A program made the position numbers and the translations under genes. 6,652 bases of DNA, taken from NCBI GenBank assembly GCA_022560365.1, contig JADFTG010000066.1, positions 1-6,652 on the forward strand, written 5' to 3'. Shown here in pieces: positions 1-6,165 of the stretch. This stretch comes from Chloroflexota bacterium (GTDB lineage: Bacteria; Chloroflexota; Dehalococcoidia; SM23-28-2; RBG-16-64-32). A model generated the notes under the pieces. The model was not told the DNA's origin and searched no databases. It saw only the letters and a list, made by a program, of their open reading frames with translations. Within the stretch, counting starts at the first letter, position 1. The number at the start of each line of letters is the position of its first letter.

Positions 1-36
1 CTACAAGACGTATCGAATATACGAGAAGGCGCTCTC

Positions 37-1017
37 GTGAAAGTGCTCATCACGGGCGCCAGTGGTTTCCTGGGCTCGCACATCGCGGAGCAGTTCGCCG
101 CCGCGGGGCACGAGATCCGGCTTCTCCTGCGCAGAACCAGCAGCCGGGAGTTCCTGACCTTCTCGTACAAAGAGGCGATCGGAGACGTGACGGATCCGAA
201 CTCGCTTCGGCCAGCAGTCGAGGACGTCGACGCAGTCGTGCACCCGGCCGGGCTAATCAAGGCGCGGAGTGAGGCCGAGTTCCGCGCCGTCAACGACGAG
301 GGCACGTCGAATCTCCTCAAGGCGATCGAAGAGCGGACGCCCGACCTGCGGCGCTTCATCTACATCTCGAGCTTGTCGGCGCAGGGCCCAAGCCCGGGCG
401 GTGCGCCGCGACCGACCGAAGCCAAACCGAAGCCCGTGAGCGCATATGGACGCTCGAAGTTAGGCGGCGAGACCGCGACGCGCTCCTCGGCGGTGGCGGG
501 CCGTTCGGTTATCTTCCGCATGCCGGTGATCTACGGACCCCGGGATCCGGCGCTGCTGCCGTTTTTCAAGGCCGTGCGCTATCGCGTCGCGCCGCTATTA
601 CGCGGCGGCCGCAACCGGCTGTCGATCATCTATGCGAGCGATGCGGCGAAGGCCGTCGTGGAGGCGACGACGGCAGAGGCGAACGTTGGCGGCCAGACTT
701 ACTCTCCCGAGGACGGCGCGGTATACGCCTGGCGCGACCTGCTTTCGGCGATCGAGAGTGCGAGCGGACGACGCGCGCTCATGCTGCCGGTGCCGCTGAT
801 CGGCTACCAAGCGGCGGGCTTGGCCAGCGAGCTGTTCGGCCGGATCACCGGCCAAGCGCAGGTGTTCGACCGCGACAAGGTTCGCGAGATGCGCCGGCGC
901 GCCTGGGTCTGCTCTTCCGAGGCGCTGCGGGAGGAGCTTGGCTGGCGACCGAGCGTTCAGATCGAGGAGGGTGCGCGGCTGACGCATCAGTGGTACCGCG
1001 AGGCCGGCTGGTTGTAG
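37..1017 (+). CDS. Extended-SDR NAD(P)-dependent epimerase/dehydratase
   Basis: This is a 326-residue cytosolic oxidoreductase of the extended short-chain dehydrogenase/reductase family, which covers nucleotide-sugar epimerases, dihydroflavonol-reductase-like and 3-beta-HSD-like enzymes. The Rossmann motif TGASGFLG lies at residues 6-13. An Arg pair (R32, R33) after strand beta-2 hints at NADP(H). The adenine-contact GDVTD is at 49-53. The catalytic set is S112 (in YISS), Y137 and K141 (YGRSK). RMPVIYGPRD (161-170) is the usual substrate-domain strand. Length is normal and nothing is broken. The start is GTG at 37, preceded by GAGAAGG (23-29) with 7 nt spacing. The substrate cannot be read from the sequence; HpnA-like sugar epimerase or sterol/flavonol-type reductase are alternatives. 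No partner gene overlaps it. Family confidence is high, substrate confidence low. Confidence 0.93.
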   Translation: MKVLITGASGFLGSHIAEQFAAAGHEIRLLLRRTSSREFLTFSYKEAIGDVTDPNSLRPAVEDVDAVVHPAGLIKARSEAEFRAVNDEGTSNLLKAIEERTPDLRRFIYISSLSAQGPSPGGAPRPTEAKPKPVSAYGRSKLGGETATRSSAVAGRSVIFRMPVIYGPRDPALLPFFKAVRYRVAPLLRGGRNRLSIIYASDAAKAVVEATTAEANVGGQTYSPEDGAVYAWRDLLSAIESASGRRALMLPVPLIGYQAAGLASELFGRITGQAQVFDRDKVREMRRRAWVCSSEALREELGWRPSVQIEEGARLTHQWYREAGWL

Positions 1018-1240
1018 GCTCTCGAAGGCGTCCGATCGACGTTACGGACGGTTATAACTCGGTAAGACGTTCGCCCGTTCCGCGCTAACGAGCGCCACCA
1101 TAGCTGCGTCTGCTGAAGATAAGCAGCCTGCGCGCTTTACAGGTCTTGTTTGCACCCGTTTCTCCACATTATCGCATGACTTCTAGCCTCTCGCACCTCT
1201 TGCGGTGCGGGACGATATGTTAATCTAGAGACGTTGACAA
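1018..1240. other. Intergenic region upstream of the riboswitch
   Basis: This stretch has no supportable gene. It holds a perfect 6-bp hairpin (1029-1034 with 1045-1050, 10-nt loop) just after the epimerase stop, without a T-tract. A second hairpin, CTGCT/AGCAG (1110-1114 with 1122-1126), may be extended by GCG/CGC and is followed by CTTTAC. Either could be a weak terminator for the epimerase gene. The promoter for the riboswitch transcript must lie here because the aptamer begins near 1241. Possible -10 elements are TATAAC (1053-1058) and TATGTT or TAATCT (1216-1226), none with a convincing -35. Confidence 0.5.
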
Positions 1241-1363
1241 GGGCCGAATTCTCACCTGATGAGGGTGGGGAACGGGGGACCCAAAAACCAGTGGGGTGAA
1301 TTCCCGCCTCGGCGGGATAGGCAATCTCCTTTAGCCGAACCCGACAGCTAACCCCGTAGGCAC
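1241..1363 (+). promoter_or_regulatory. c-di-AMP riboswitch aptamer (ydaO/yuaA class)
   Basis: This is a cis-acting RNA that binds cyclic di-AMP and controls the downstream aminomutase gene. The sequence shows the class landmarks in order. P1 is GCC (1243-1245) with GGC (1359-1361). A variable hairpin is CTCACC/GGTGGG (1251-1256 with 1264-1269). P2 is CGGGG/CCCCG (1273-1277 with 1352-1356). ACCCA pairs with TGGGT/TGGGGT (1279-1283 with 1292-1297), followed by the conserved GTGAAT. A GC hairpin lies at 1303-1316. AGGC pairs with GCC (1319-1322 with 1334-1336), and then comes the highly conserved CCCGACAGCTAACC core (1340-1353). The order and core match the ydaO consensus as I remember it. Known members mostly switch genes off when c-di-AMP is high, and the terminator 27 nt downstream fits that. 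The exact 5' end is uncertain by a few bases. Confidence 0.92.
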
Positions 1364-1389
1364 CAGGAGAGGCTACCGGAGCATAATCG

Positions 1390-1422
1390 GAGAGACCCGG
1401 GGCAAGCCTCGGGTCTCTCTTT
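1390..1422 (+). terminator. Riboswitch expression-platform intrinsic terminator
   Basis: The arms 1390-1402 and 1407-1419 form a 13-bp stem that includes AGAGACCCG/CGGGTCTCT and one G-U pair. It closes a 4-nt loop (1403-1406) and is followed by a short T-rich run ending TTT (1420-1422). It lies between the c-di-AMP aptamer and the Shine-Dalgarno of the aminomutase gene, so it is the likely on/off element: ligand-bound aptamer, terminator formed, gene off. I could not identify a clean antiterminator. GGAGA at 1366-1370 or 1388-1392 could pair with TCTCC at 1325-1329. Confidence 0.85.
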
Positions 1423-1458
1423 GTGCAACGGCGGCCTCTGCTAGAAGGGAGCTGTGAC

Positions 1459-2946
1459 ATGGTCACCATGCCAAGCCGCAGTGCCGACGCTGACGAGGCA
1501 CGAGCCACGCAGAAGCGAGCCGCGCTTCTGTTCATCGAGCAGTTCAGGAACCGAAATGGCGACCGCCCCAACGAGGGCAACGGAGACGAATACGGTGTGC
1601 CGGATGGCGGCCCGCGGTACCGGGCGTACACGCTGGGCAACTTCCGGGATATCCCGCAGGTGAAAGAGCGCCTGAGCGACGAGCAGATCTTCGCGATCGA
1701 TGTGGTCGCGCGGGTGCTGCCGTTCAAGACGAACAGCTACGTTGTCGACGAGTTGATCGATTGGGACGACGTGCCCGATGATCCGATCTTCGTGCTCAAC
1801 TTCCCGCAGAAGGAGATGCTCAAGCCGCAGCATTTCGATGAGATGGCAGCGCTTGTCCGGCGCGACGCGCCGAAGGCAGAGATCGACGCGCTGGCCAACC
1901 GCATCCGGCTGAACCTGAACCCGCACCCGGCAGGCCAGATGGAGCACAACGTGCCCGAGATCAACGGCACGAAGCTCACCGGCATGCAGCACAAGTACCG
2001 CGAGACGGTGCTCTTCTTCCCGAGCAACGGGCAGACGTGCCACGCCTACTGCACCTTCTGCTTCCGCTGGCCGCAGTTCGTCGGTATGGACGAGCTGAAG
2101 TTCGCGATGCGAGAGACTGAGCTGCTGGTCGAGTACCTGCGGGCGCACCCGGAGGTCAGCGATGTGCTGTTCACGGGCGGCGACCCGATGGTGATGCGCA
2201 CGAAGAACCTGGAGCGCTACATCCGGCCGCTGCTGGAGGCGAAGCTGCCAAACCTGAGGACGATCCGCATCGGAACGAAGGCGCTGGGATACTGGCCGTA
2301 TCGCTTCACGACGGACGAAGACGCGGACGACGTGCTAAGGCTGTTCCGCGAGGTGTCCGCCGCCGGAATCCACCTCGCGGTCATGGCTCACTTCAACCAC
2401 GGGCGCGAGCTGAGCACGAAGGCGGTCGAGGACGCTATCCGAAACATTAGGGAGACGGGCGCCGAGATCAGGACGCAGTCGCCACTGATGCGCAACATCA
2501 ACGACGACCCGAGGGTCTGGAGCGAGATGTGGCGCCGACAGGTGGACCTGGGTTGCATTCCCTACTACATGTTCATCGCTCGTGATACCGGGGCTCAGGA
2601 GTACTTCAGCGTGCCGCTGGTGCGGGCGTGGGAGATCTTCCGCGAGGCTTACACTTCCGTCAGCGGCGTCTGCCGCACGGTGCGCGGGCCGAGCATGTCG
2701 GCCGACCCAGGCAAGGTGCAGGTGCTGGGCGTGGCGGAGGTCGGCGGCCGCAAGGTGCTGACGCTGCGCATGCTGCAGGGCCGCAACCCGGACTGGGCGA
2801 TGCGTCCGTTCTTTGCGGAGTACGACCCGTCCGCGGTCTGGCTGAGCGACCTGCGACCGGCGTTCGGCGAACGTGAGTTCTTCTGGGAGCGAGAGCTGCA
2901 GGAGACGTACGCAGCAGACGCCCGCGAACCGGCCGGCGTTAGCTAA
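1459..2946 (+). CDS. KamA-family radical SAM amino acid 2,3-aminomutase, altered substrate site
   Basis: This is a 495-residue cytosolic [4Fe-4S]/SAM/PLP enzyme related to lysine 2,3-aminomutase, which moves an alpha-amino group to the beta carbon. The cluster motif is C194-x3-C198-x2-C201 (CHAYCTFC), followed by R203, matching the clostridial Arg that binds the substrate carboxylate. TGGDP (239-243) replaces the usual SGGD. HFNH, TQSPL and PYYMF blocks are conserved. K419 in DPGK matches the PLP lysine. The two Asp that bind lysine's epsilon-ammonium align, without gaps, with R375 and S412, so lysine is an unlikely substrate. The C-terminal zinc cysteines of KamA are absent and the N-terminus is about 70 residues longer. 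The start ATG 1459 has AGAAGGGA (1443-1450) 8 nt upstream; an in-frame GTG at 1423 abuts the terminator and is rejected. It forms a single-gene unit between two terminators under c-di-AMP riboswitch control. A non-aminomutase role within the KamA-like families is possible. Confidence 0.92.
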   Translation: MVTMPSRSADADEARATQKRAALLFIEQFRNRNGDRPNEGNGDEYGVPDGGPRYRAYTLGNFRDIPQVKERLSDEQIFAIDVVARVLPFKTNSYVVDELIDWDDVPDDPIFVLNFPQKEMLKPQHFDEMAALVRRDAPKAEIDALANRIRLNLNPHPAGQMEHNVPEINGTKLTGMQHKYRETVLFFPSNGQTCHAYCTFCFRWPQFVGMDELKFAMRETELLVEYLRAHPEVSDVLFTGGDPMVMRTKNLERYIRPLLEAKLPNLRTIRIGTKALGYWPYRFTTDEDADDVLRLFREVSAAGIHLAVMAHFNHGRELSTKAVEDAIRNIRETGAEIRTQSPLMRNINDDPRVWSEMWRRQVDLGCIPYYMFIARDTGAQEYFSVPLVRAWEIFREAYTSVSGVCRTVRGPSMSADPGKVQVLGVAEVGGRKVLTLRMLQGRNPDWAMRPFFAEYDPSAVWLSDLRPAFGEREFFWERELQETYAADAREPAGVS

Positions 2947-2970
2947 CGCCGCGCCTCAAGCCAGACCAGG

Positions 2971-3000
2971 CCGGGAGTCCGCAAGGGCTCCCGGTTCTTC
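2971..3000 (+). terminator. Strong intrinsic terminator after the aminomutase gene
   Basis: A 10-bp stem, 2971-2980 with 2985-2994 (one G-U pair), is capped by a GCAA tetraloop of the stable GNRA class. It is followed by TTCTTCTT (2995-3002). It starts 25 nt after the stop codon and should end the riboswitch-controlled transcript, separating it from the LysM/M23 gene. Confidence 0.88.
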
Positions 3001-3021
3001 TTGCGCAGGGTTCAGCGATCC

Positions 3022-3050
3022 CTGAAGACGGCGTGAGAGTTCCGTTAAAT
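3022..3050 (+). promoter_or_regulatory. Candidate weak promoter in front of a structured element
   Basis: CTGAAG (3022-3027), a 17-bp spacer and TTAAAT (3045-3050) resemble -35 and -10 hexamers, at 3/6 and 4/6 matches. The expected transcription start is near 3057, right where the long inverted repeat at 3058 begins. The match is weak and would be common by chance; it is listed for its position. Confidence 0.25.
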
Positions 3051-3057
3051 CAGGAGA

Positions 3058-3172
3058 CGTCGGCTGCTATCTCTACGAAGCAAGACCCTACGGTCAGGCC
3101 GGAGGCTGTCCGCGCGGCGGCAGTCCAGCCAAGAGCACTGAGGCGGGCCAGCAGCCGATGCTGGCATTTGTT
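3058..3172 (+). other. Candidate structured RNA leader with alternative terminator-like hairpin
   Basis: An 11-bp inverted repeat (3058-3068 with 3150-3160, one G-U pair) encloses 81 nt. Inside are smaller hairpins: GACC-CTAC-GGTC (3084-3095), and GGCTG/CAGCC (3104-3108 with 3126-3130) or an alternative pairing with 3119-3125. The 3' arm overlaps a compact 7-bp hairpin GCCAGCA/TGCTGGC (3147-3153 with 3159-3165) followed by ATTTGTT, so the two folds exclude each other, as in riboswitch-type attenuators. It matches no RNA class I recognise. GC-rich DNA gives such repeats by chance fairly often, so this is a candidate only. Confidence 0.3.
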
Positions 3173-3197
3173 CGAGAGTGCGCTTTGTGGATATAAT
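3168..3197 (+). promoter_or_regulatory. Sigma-70-type promoter of the LysM/M23 gene
   Basis: There is a perfect -10 hexamer TATAAT (3192-3197) and a partial -35 TTGTTC (3168-3173) with an 18-bp spacer. The predicted start is near 3204, giving an untranslated leader of about 80 nt before the ATG at 3286. It lies downstream of the terminator at 2971-3000, so the hydrolase gene is transcribed independently of the aminomutase gene. Confidence 0.7.
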
Positions 3198-3285
3198 CCG
3201 CGCCGATAGACATAAGCTGAGTTGGGCCGCTGGTGGATGACGCCCCTGGATGTGTGGTGGGCCCGACCGGGAGGATTGCCCGCAC

Positions 3286-4380
3286 ATGCCGCTCCAAGTG
3301 GAGCAGATAACTCGCCGCCTGAGAGGCGCCTGGTGGTGGTCGCGCACGGTGGCAGGGCCGTGGCTCGGCGACCGGCGCCGCGCCGTGTCTCACGTTGCGC
3401 TGCTGACGGTCGCTGTCGGCGCCATCGGCGCGGGGGTCGTGGGAGTGGAGCGGCGGACAGGCTCGCCCGGCGACCTGGCGTACCTGACGCCGCCGGACCC
3501 GTCGAGCGACGAAAGCCTGCGCCTGAGGACAGATACTGCGACGGGCGCGGAGGGTCAAACGCCGGAGACGTCTGCTGTCGCTGACTCCACACCAGTGGCG
3601 TACCGGACGCACGAAGTGCAGCCGGGCGACACGCTATACGGCATAGCTGAACAGTACGGCGTCGACGCGCAGTACTTGCTGTGGAACAACCCAGAGCTGA
3701 CGATAAACCCGGACCTGCTGATCATCGGCGCGAGGGTGCTCGTACCGGGAGTCAATGGCATCGTTTACGACGTGCGCCTCGGCGACACGATCAACGCCAT
3801 CGCAGCGACGTACGACATCGACCCTGGCGATGTCGTGAGTTTCGCGCCGAACGAGCTGGCTTCGGCGGACTTCATCATCGAAGGGTCGGTGCTTGTCCTG
3901 CCGGGCGGGGTGCCGCCCCCACCGCCGGTTCTTCCCGAGCCGCTCGACCCGCCGGCGCTGGGCCCAGTGCCGGCGGGTATCGGATCGACCACCGGGTCAG
4001 CTTTCACGAGCGTCAGTTTCATCTGGCCGCTGAACGGAACGCTCTGGGGTGGCTTCGGCCCGCGCTGGGGGAGCTTTCATAGGGGGATCGATGTCGGCGC
4101 AAACGCGGGAACGGCCGTGGCGGCAGCGGCGTCCGGCCAGGTCGTTCTCTCGACCTACAGCGATAACGGTTACGGGAGCTACGTCATCGTCCAGCACGCG
4201 GACGGTTCACAGACGCTGTACGCGCACCTTTTAGAGCGCTACGTCGTGCTGGGACAGAACGTGGGCCAGGGCGAGGTCATCGGCGCCGTGGGCTGCAGCG
4301 GCTGGTGCAACGGCAATCACCTGCACTTCGAGGTCATCATCGGGGGCGGCGTCGTGAACCCACTGGCGTACCTGCCGTAG
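3286..4380 (+). CDS. Membrane-anchored LysM-LysM-M23 peptidoglycan endopeptidase
   Basis: This 364-residue cell-wall enzyme has a cationic N-terminus and one hydrophobic segment (about residues 35-54), either a signal anchor or an uncleaved signal, placing the rest outside. Two LysM peptidoglycan-binding repeats follow (about 107-153 and 159-205, each with a GDT core). A Pro-rich linker (207-231) leads to a C-terminal M23/LytM metallopeptidase domain (about 246-363). The zinc ligands H265 and D269 (HRGID) and H347 are present. So are the catalytic histidines H313 (YAHL) and H345 (HLH), so it should be active and cut peptide cross-links of peptidoglycan. C337 and C341 could form a disulfide. 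The start ATG 3286 has GGGAGGA (3269-3275) 10 nt upstream; the in-frame ATG 3250 lacks a ribosome site. It has its own TATAAT promoter. M23 proteins of the NlpD/EnvC kind are alternatives, but the active residues argue for a hydrolase. Confidence 0.93.
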   Translation: MPLQVEQITRRLRGAWWWSRTVAGPWLGDRRRAVSHVALLTVAVGAIGAGVVGVERRTGSPGDLAYLTPPDPSSDESLRLRTDTATGAEGQTPETSAVADSTPVAYRTHEVQPGDTLYGIAEQYGVDAQYLLWNNPELTINPDLLIIGARVLVPGVNGIVYDVRLGDTINAIAATYDIDPGDVVSFAPNELASADFIIEGSVLVLPGGVPPPPPVLPEPLDPPALGPVPAGIGSTTGSAFTSVSFIWPLNGTLWGGFGPRWGSFHRGIDVGANAGTAVAAAASGQVVLSTYSDNGYGSYVIVQHADGSQTLYAHLLERYVVLGQNVGQGEVIGAVGCSGWCNGNHLHFEVIIGGGVVNPLAYLP

Positions 4381-4406
4381 CGCGCTCAGACGGCGGGCGT
4401 TTTCTC
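4371..4406 (+). terminator. Candidate terminator overlapping the end of the LysM/M23 gene
   Basis: CCTGCCG (4371-4377) pairs with CGGCGGG (4391-4397) over 7 bp including one T-G pair. The loop contains the stop codon, and CGTTTTCTC follows. It sits in the 40-bp gap between convergent genes. The loop is long (13 nt) and the T-tract short, so support is moderate. I see no matching T-tract on the minus strand for the opposing gene. Confidence 0.4.
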
Positions 4407-4420
4407 GCACGGGCCAAGCC

Positions 4421-4939
4421 CTATCGCGAGTTGCCCAGCTTGGTAGCGATCGCGTTGAGCGCTTGCTTGTGCTGGGCGAATTTCTGCTCCCAGAAGTCGA
4501 CGTTCTGCGCCACCACCGCCTGAACAAAGCTCGTCTTGTTCTGCTGAATCTGGGTATTCATGAAATTCTCGCCTACAAGCGAGAATTCGACACTCGCGGC
4601 CTGCAATACCACTATTTCCTCGAAGGTAAGGTGCTTGTAGAGCAGTCCGACATTCAGAAGATTGTTGGCAGTGACGGTCAGAAAGCGCGAAAGATCGAAA
4701 TAGCCGAAGTAGTTTGCCAAGTTGTTGGCGTTAACAGCGTTTCTGTATCGCTGAAGTTCCTCCAGCCAACTATCTATCCTTAGCACGTTCAGTTTGATCT
4801 CATATTCGAAATACCCGAGCCATGCGCGCTCGAGTCGCCACTGTTTGATCTGAGCGACAAGTATGCTTATGACCATACCAGCGAGGATTCCGATGAAAAC
4901 ACCAACGACGATCCCTAGGCCGTTGTAGAACTCACCCAA
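4421..4939 (-). CDS. Small single-pass membrane protein of unknown function
   Basis: I do not recognise this 172-residue protein. Residues 8-29 form one hydrophobic helix rich in Gly, Ile and Val. It is followed by a basic patch (K32, R35, R38), so the positive-inside rule puts the N-terminus outside and the roughly 140-residue tail in the cytoplasm. The tail looks helical, rich in Asn, Gln, Leu and aromatic residues, without Cys and without a visible catalytic motif. The start is TTG (4939-4937), supported by AAGGGGG (4952-4946) with 6 nt spacing. It begins 27 bp after the GuaB3-type stop on the same strand, so it is probably co-transcribed with it. Its base content is lower than the neighbours (29 G/C of 60 at 4561-4620), which suggests recent acquisition or weak constraint. 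A plus-strand frame at 4463-4783 is less convincing. Confidence 0.72.
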   Translation of the reverse strand: MGEFYNGLGIVVGVFIGILAGMVISILVAQIKQWRLERAWLGYFEYEIKLNVLRIDSWLEELQRYRNAVNANNLANYFGYFDLSRFLTVTANNLLNVGLLYKHLTFEEIVVLQAASVEFSLVGENFMNTQIQQNKTSFVQAVVAQNVDFWEQKFAQHKQALNAIATKLGNSR

Positions 4940-4966
4940 AGTACGCCCCCTTGGTGGTGTCGGCGG

Positions 4967-6106
4967 CTACTGCGCCTGCTGGTAGATCTTGCCCTCGGTC
5001 TTAATCGAGGGCGCGACGATGAGCTCCGCGTCGTGGAGCTCGGAGATGTTCTGAGCGCCGACCATGCCCATGCAGGTCTGGACGGCACCGACGATGTTCT
5101 CGGAGCCGTCGGTGCGGGAGGTCGGGCCGAAGAGCAGGCGGTCGAGCGTGGTGTCTGAGCCAGGCTTGATGCGGACGCCGCGCGGCAGGGCGGCGTGCCC
5201 GGTGGACATGCCCCAGGCGTAGCCCTTCGCGGGAGCCTCTTCGGCGCGGGCGAAGGCGGTGCCCAGCATCACAGCGTCGGCGCCGGCGACCAGCGCCTTG
5301 CAGACGTCGCCGCCGTTGCGCATGCCGCCGTCGGTGATAACCGGCACATAGCGGCCGGTCGCGCGGTAGTAGTCATCGCGGGCGGCCGAGCACTCGATCG
5401 TAGCGGTGATCTGGGGGACGCCGATGCCGAGCACTTCGCGAGAGGTGCAGATGGCGCCCGGACCGACACCGACGAGGACGCCGGCGATGCCGCATTCGAG
5501 CAGCTCGCGGGTGGGCTCGAAGCCGACAGTGTTGCCGACGACGACCGGGACCTGGATGTTGGCGATCAGTTCCTGGAAGATCAGGCCGCGGACGCTGCGC
5601 GACAGGTGGCGGGCGGTGGTAACGGTGGACTGGACGACGAAGATGTCGCAGCCAGCGTCGACGGCGATCGGCGCGAGCTTCTTCGTGTTGGCCGGAGTGC
5701 AAGAAACGGCGCAGATCGCGCCGTTTTCTTTGATCTCGCGGACTCTGCGGCCGATCAGTTCTTCCTTGATCGGCGGCGCCGTGAGCCGCTGGATGACGGC
5801 AGCGGACTCCTCCTGGGCGGCCGCAACCACTTCCTGGATCGCCGCTTCCGCGTCGTCGTGGCGGCACTGCAACCCCTCGAGGTTCATGACGGCGAGGCCG
5901 CCGCGCTTGCCCATCTCGCGGGCGAGGAACGGGTTGACTGAGGCGTCGAGAGCAGCCGCCAGTACGGGGAAATCGAACGTGAACTGGCCTATGCTAAAGT
6001 GGACATCCGTCAGCTCCGGATTGACGGTGACACTGCCCGGAGCGATGGCAACGTCGTCGAACCCGTAGGCGGGCCGTAATTCTTTGAATCCACCCGTAAG
6101 ACCCAT
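4967..6106 (-). CDS. guaB3: GuaB3-type IMP dehydrogenase family protein without CBS domains
   Basis: This is a 379-residue cytosolic TIM-barrel protein of the IMP dehydrogenase/GMP reductase superfamily. The IMPDH loop GPGAICTSR is at 215-223, with the nucleophile C220 that forms the covalent IMP/XMP intermediate. ITDGGMRNGGD (257-267) and GADAVMLGT (275-283) supply phosphate-binding loops. Classical IMPDH is about 480 residues or more and carries a CBS pair; here the N-terminal strand runs straight on without an insertion. This matches the GuaB3 (IMP_DH_rel_2) branch of Actinobacteria and Cyanobacteria. The likely role is IMP to XMP in guanine nucleotide synthesis, or a related purine reaction. 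The start ATG is at 6106-6104 with GAGG 4 nt upstream. It probably leads an operon with the small membrane protein 27 bp downstream. It diverges from rsmI and has a promoter at 6166-6195. GMP reductase is an alternative activity. Confidence 0.9.
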   Translation of the reverse strand: MGLTGGFKELRPAYGFDDVAIAPGSVTVNPELTDVHFSIGQFTFDFPVLAAALDASVNPFLAREMGKRGGLAVMNLEGLQCRHDDAEAAIQEVVAAAQEESAAVIQRLTAPPIKEELIGRRVREIKENGAICAVSCTPANTKKLAPIAVDAGCDIFVVQSTVTTARHLSRSVRGLIFQELIANIQVPVVVGNTVGFEPTRELLECGIAGVLVGVGPGAICTSREVLGIGVPQITATIECSAARDDYYRATGRYVPVITDGGMRNGGDVCKALVAGADAVMLGTAFARAEEAPAKGYAWGMSTGHAALPRGVRIKPGSDTTLDRLLFGPTSRTDGSENIVGAVQTCMGMVGAQNISELHDAELIVAPSIKTEGKIYQQAQ

Positions 6107-6165
6107 GCTACCTCGCCTCGGCTATGAAGGCCCGCCGGCAGCGGACGTTCGAAGGGGTTTCAAAC

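Noticed and set aside
1..36. Remnant of an upstream gene or promoter at the left edge
   Set aside because: It is too short to judge. Only the ribosome site of the epimerase gene (23-29) is supportable.
1423..1458. Upstream GTG start giving a 12-residue longer aminomutase
   Set aside because: The GTG directly abuts the riboswitch terminator and has no ribosome site. ATG 1459 has a good Shine-Dalgarno at 8 nt spacing.
1441..2148. Long minus-strand frame opposite the aminomutase
   Set aside because: It is a GC-rich antisense shadow with a low-complexity, Arg/Val-rich product. The plus strand carries an intact conserved enzyme.
3250..3285. Upstream ATG start for the LysM/M23 protein
   Set aside because: There is no ribosome site before it. 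The GGGAGGA motif sits inside this extension and is correctly spaced for ATG 3286.
4463..4783. Plus-strand 106-codon frame opposite the small membrane protein
   Set aside because: It has no ribosome site and no coherent domain. The minus-strand frame is longer, has a membrane helix and a Shine-Dalgarno, and fits the operon spacing.
5195..5941. Long plus-strand frame opposite the GuaB3-type gene
   Set aside because: Its composition (Ala/Gly/Asp/Arg runs) is that of an antisense frame of GC-rich coding DNA. The minus strand encodes a clear IMPDH-family protein.
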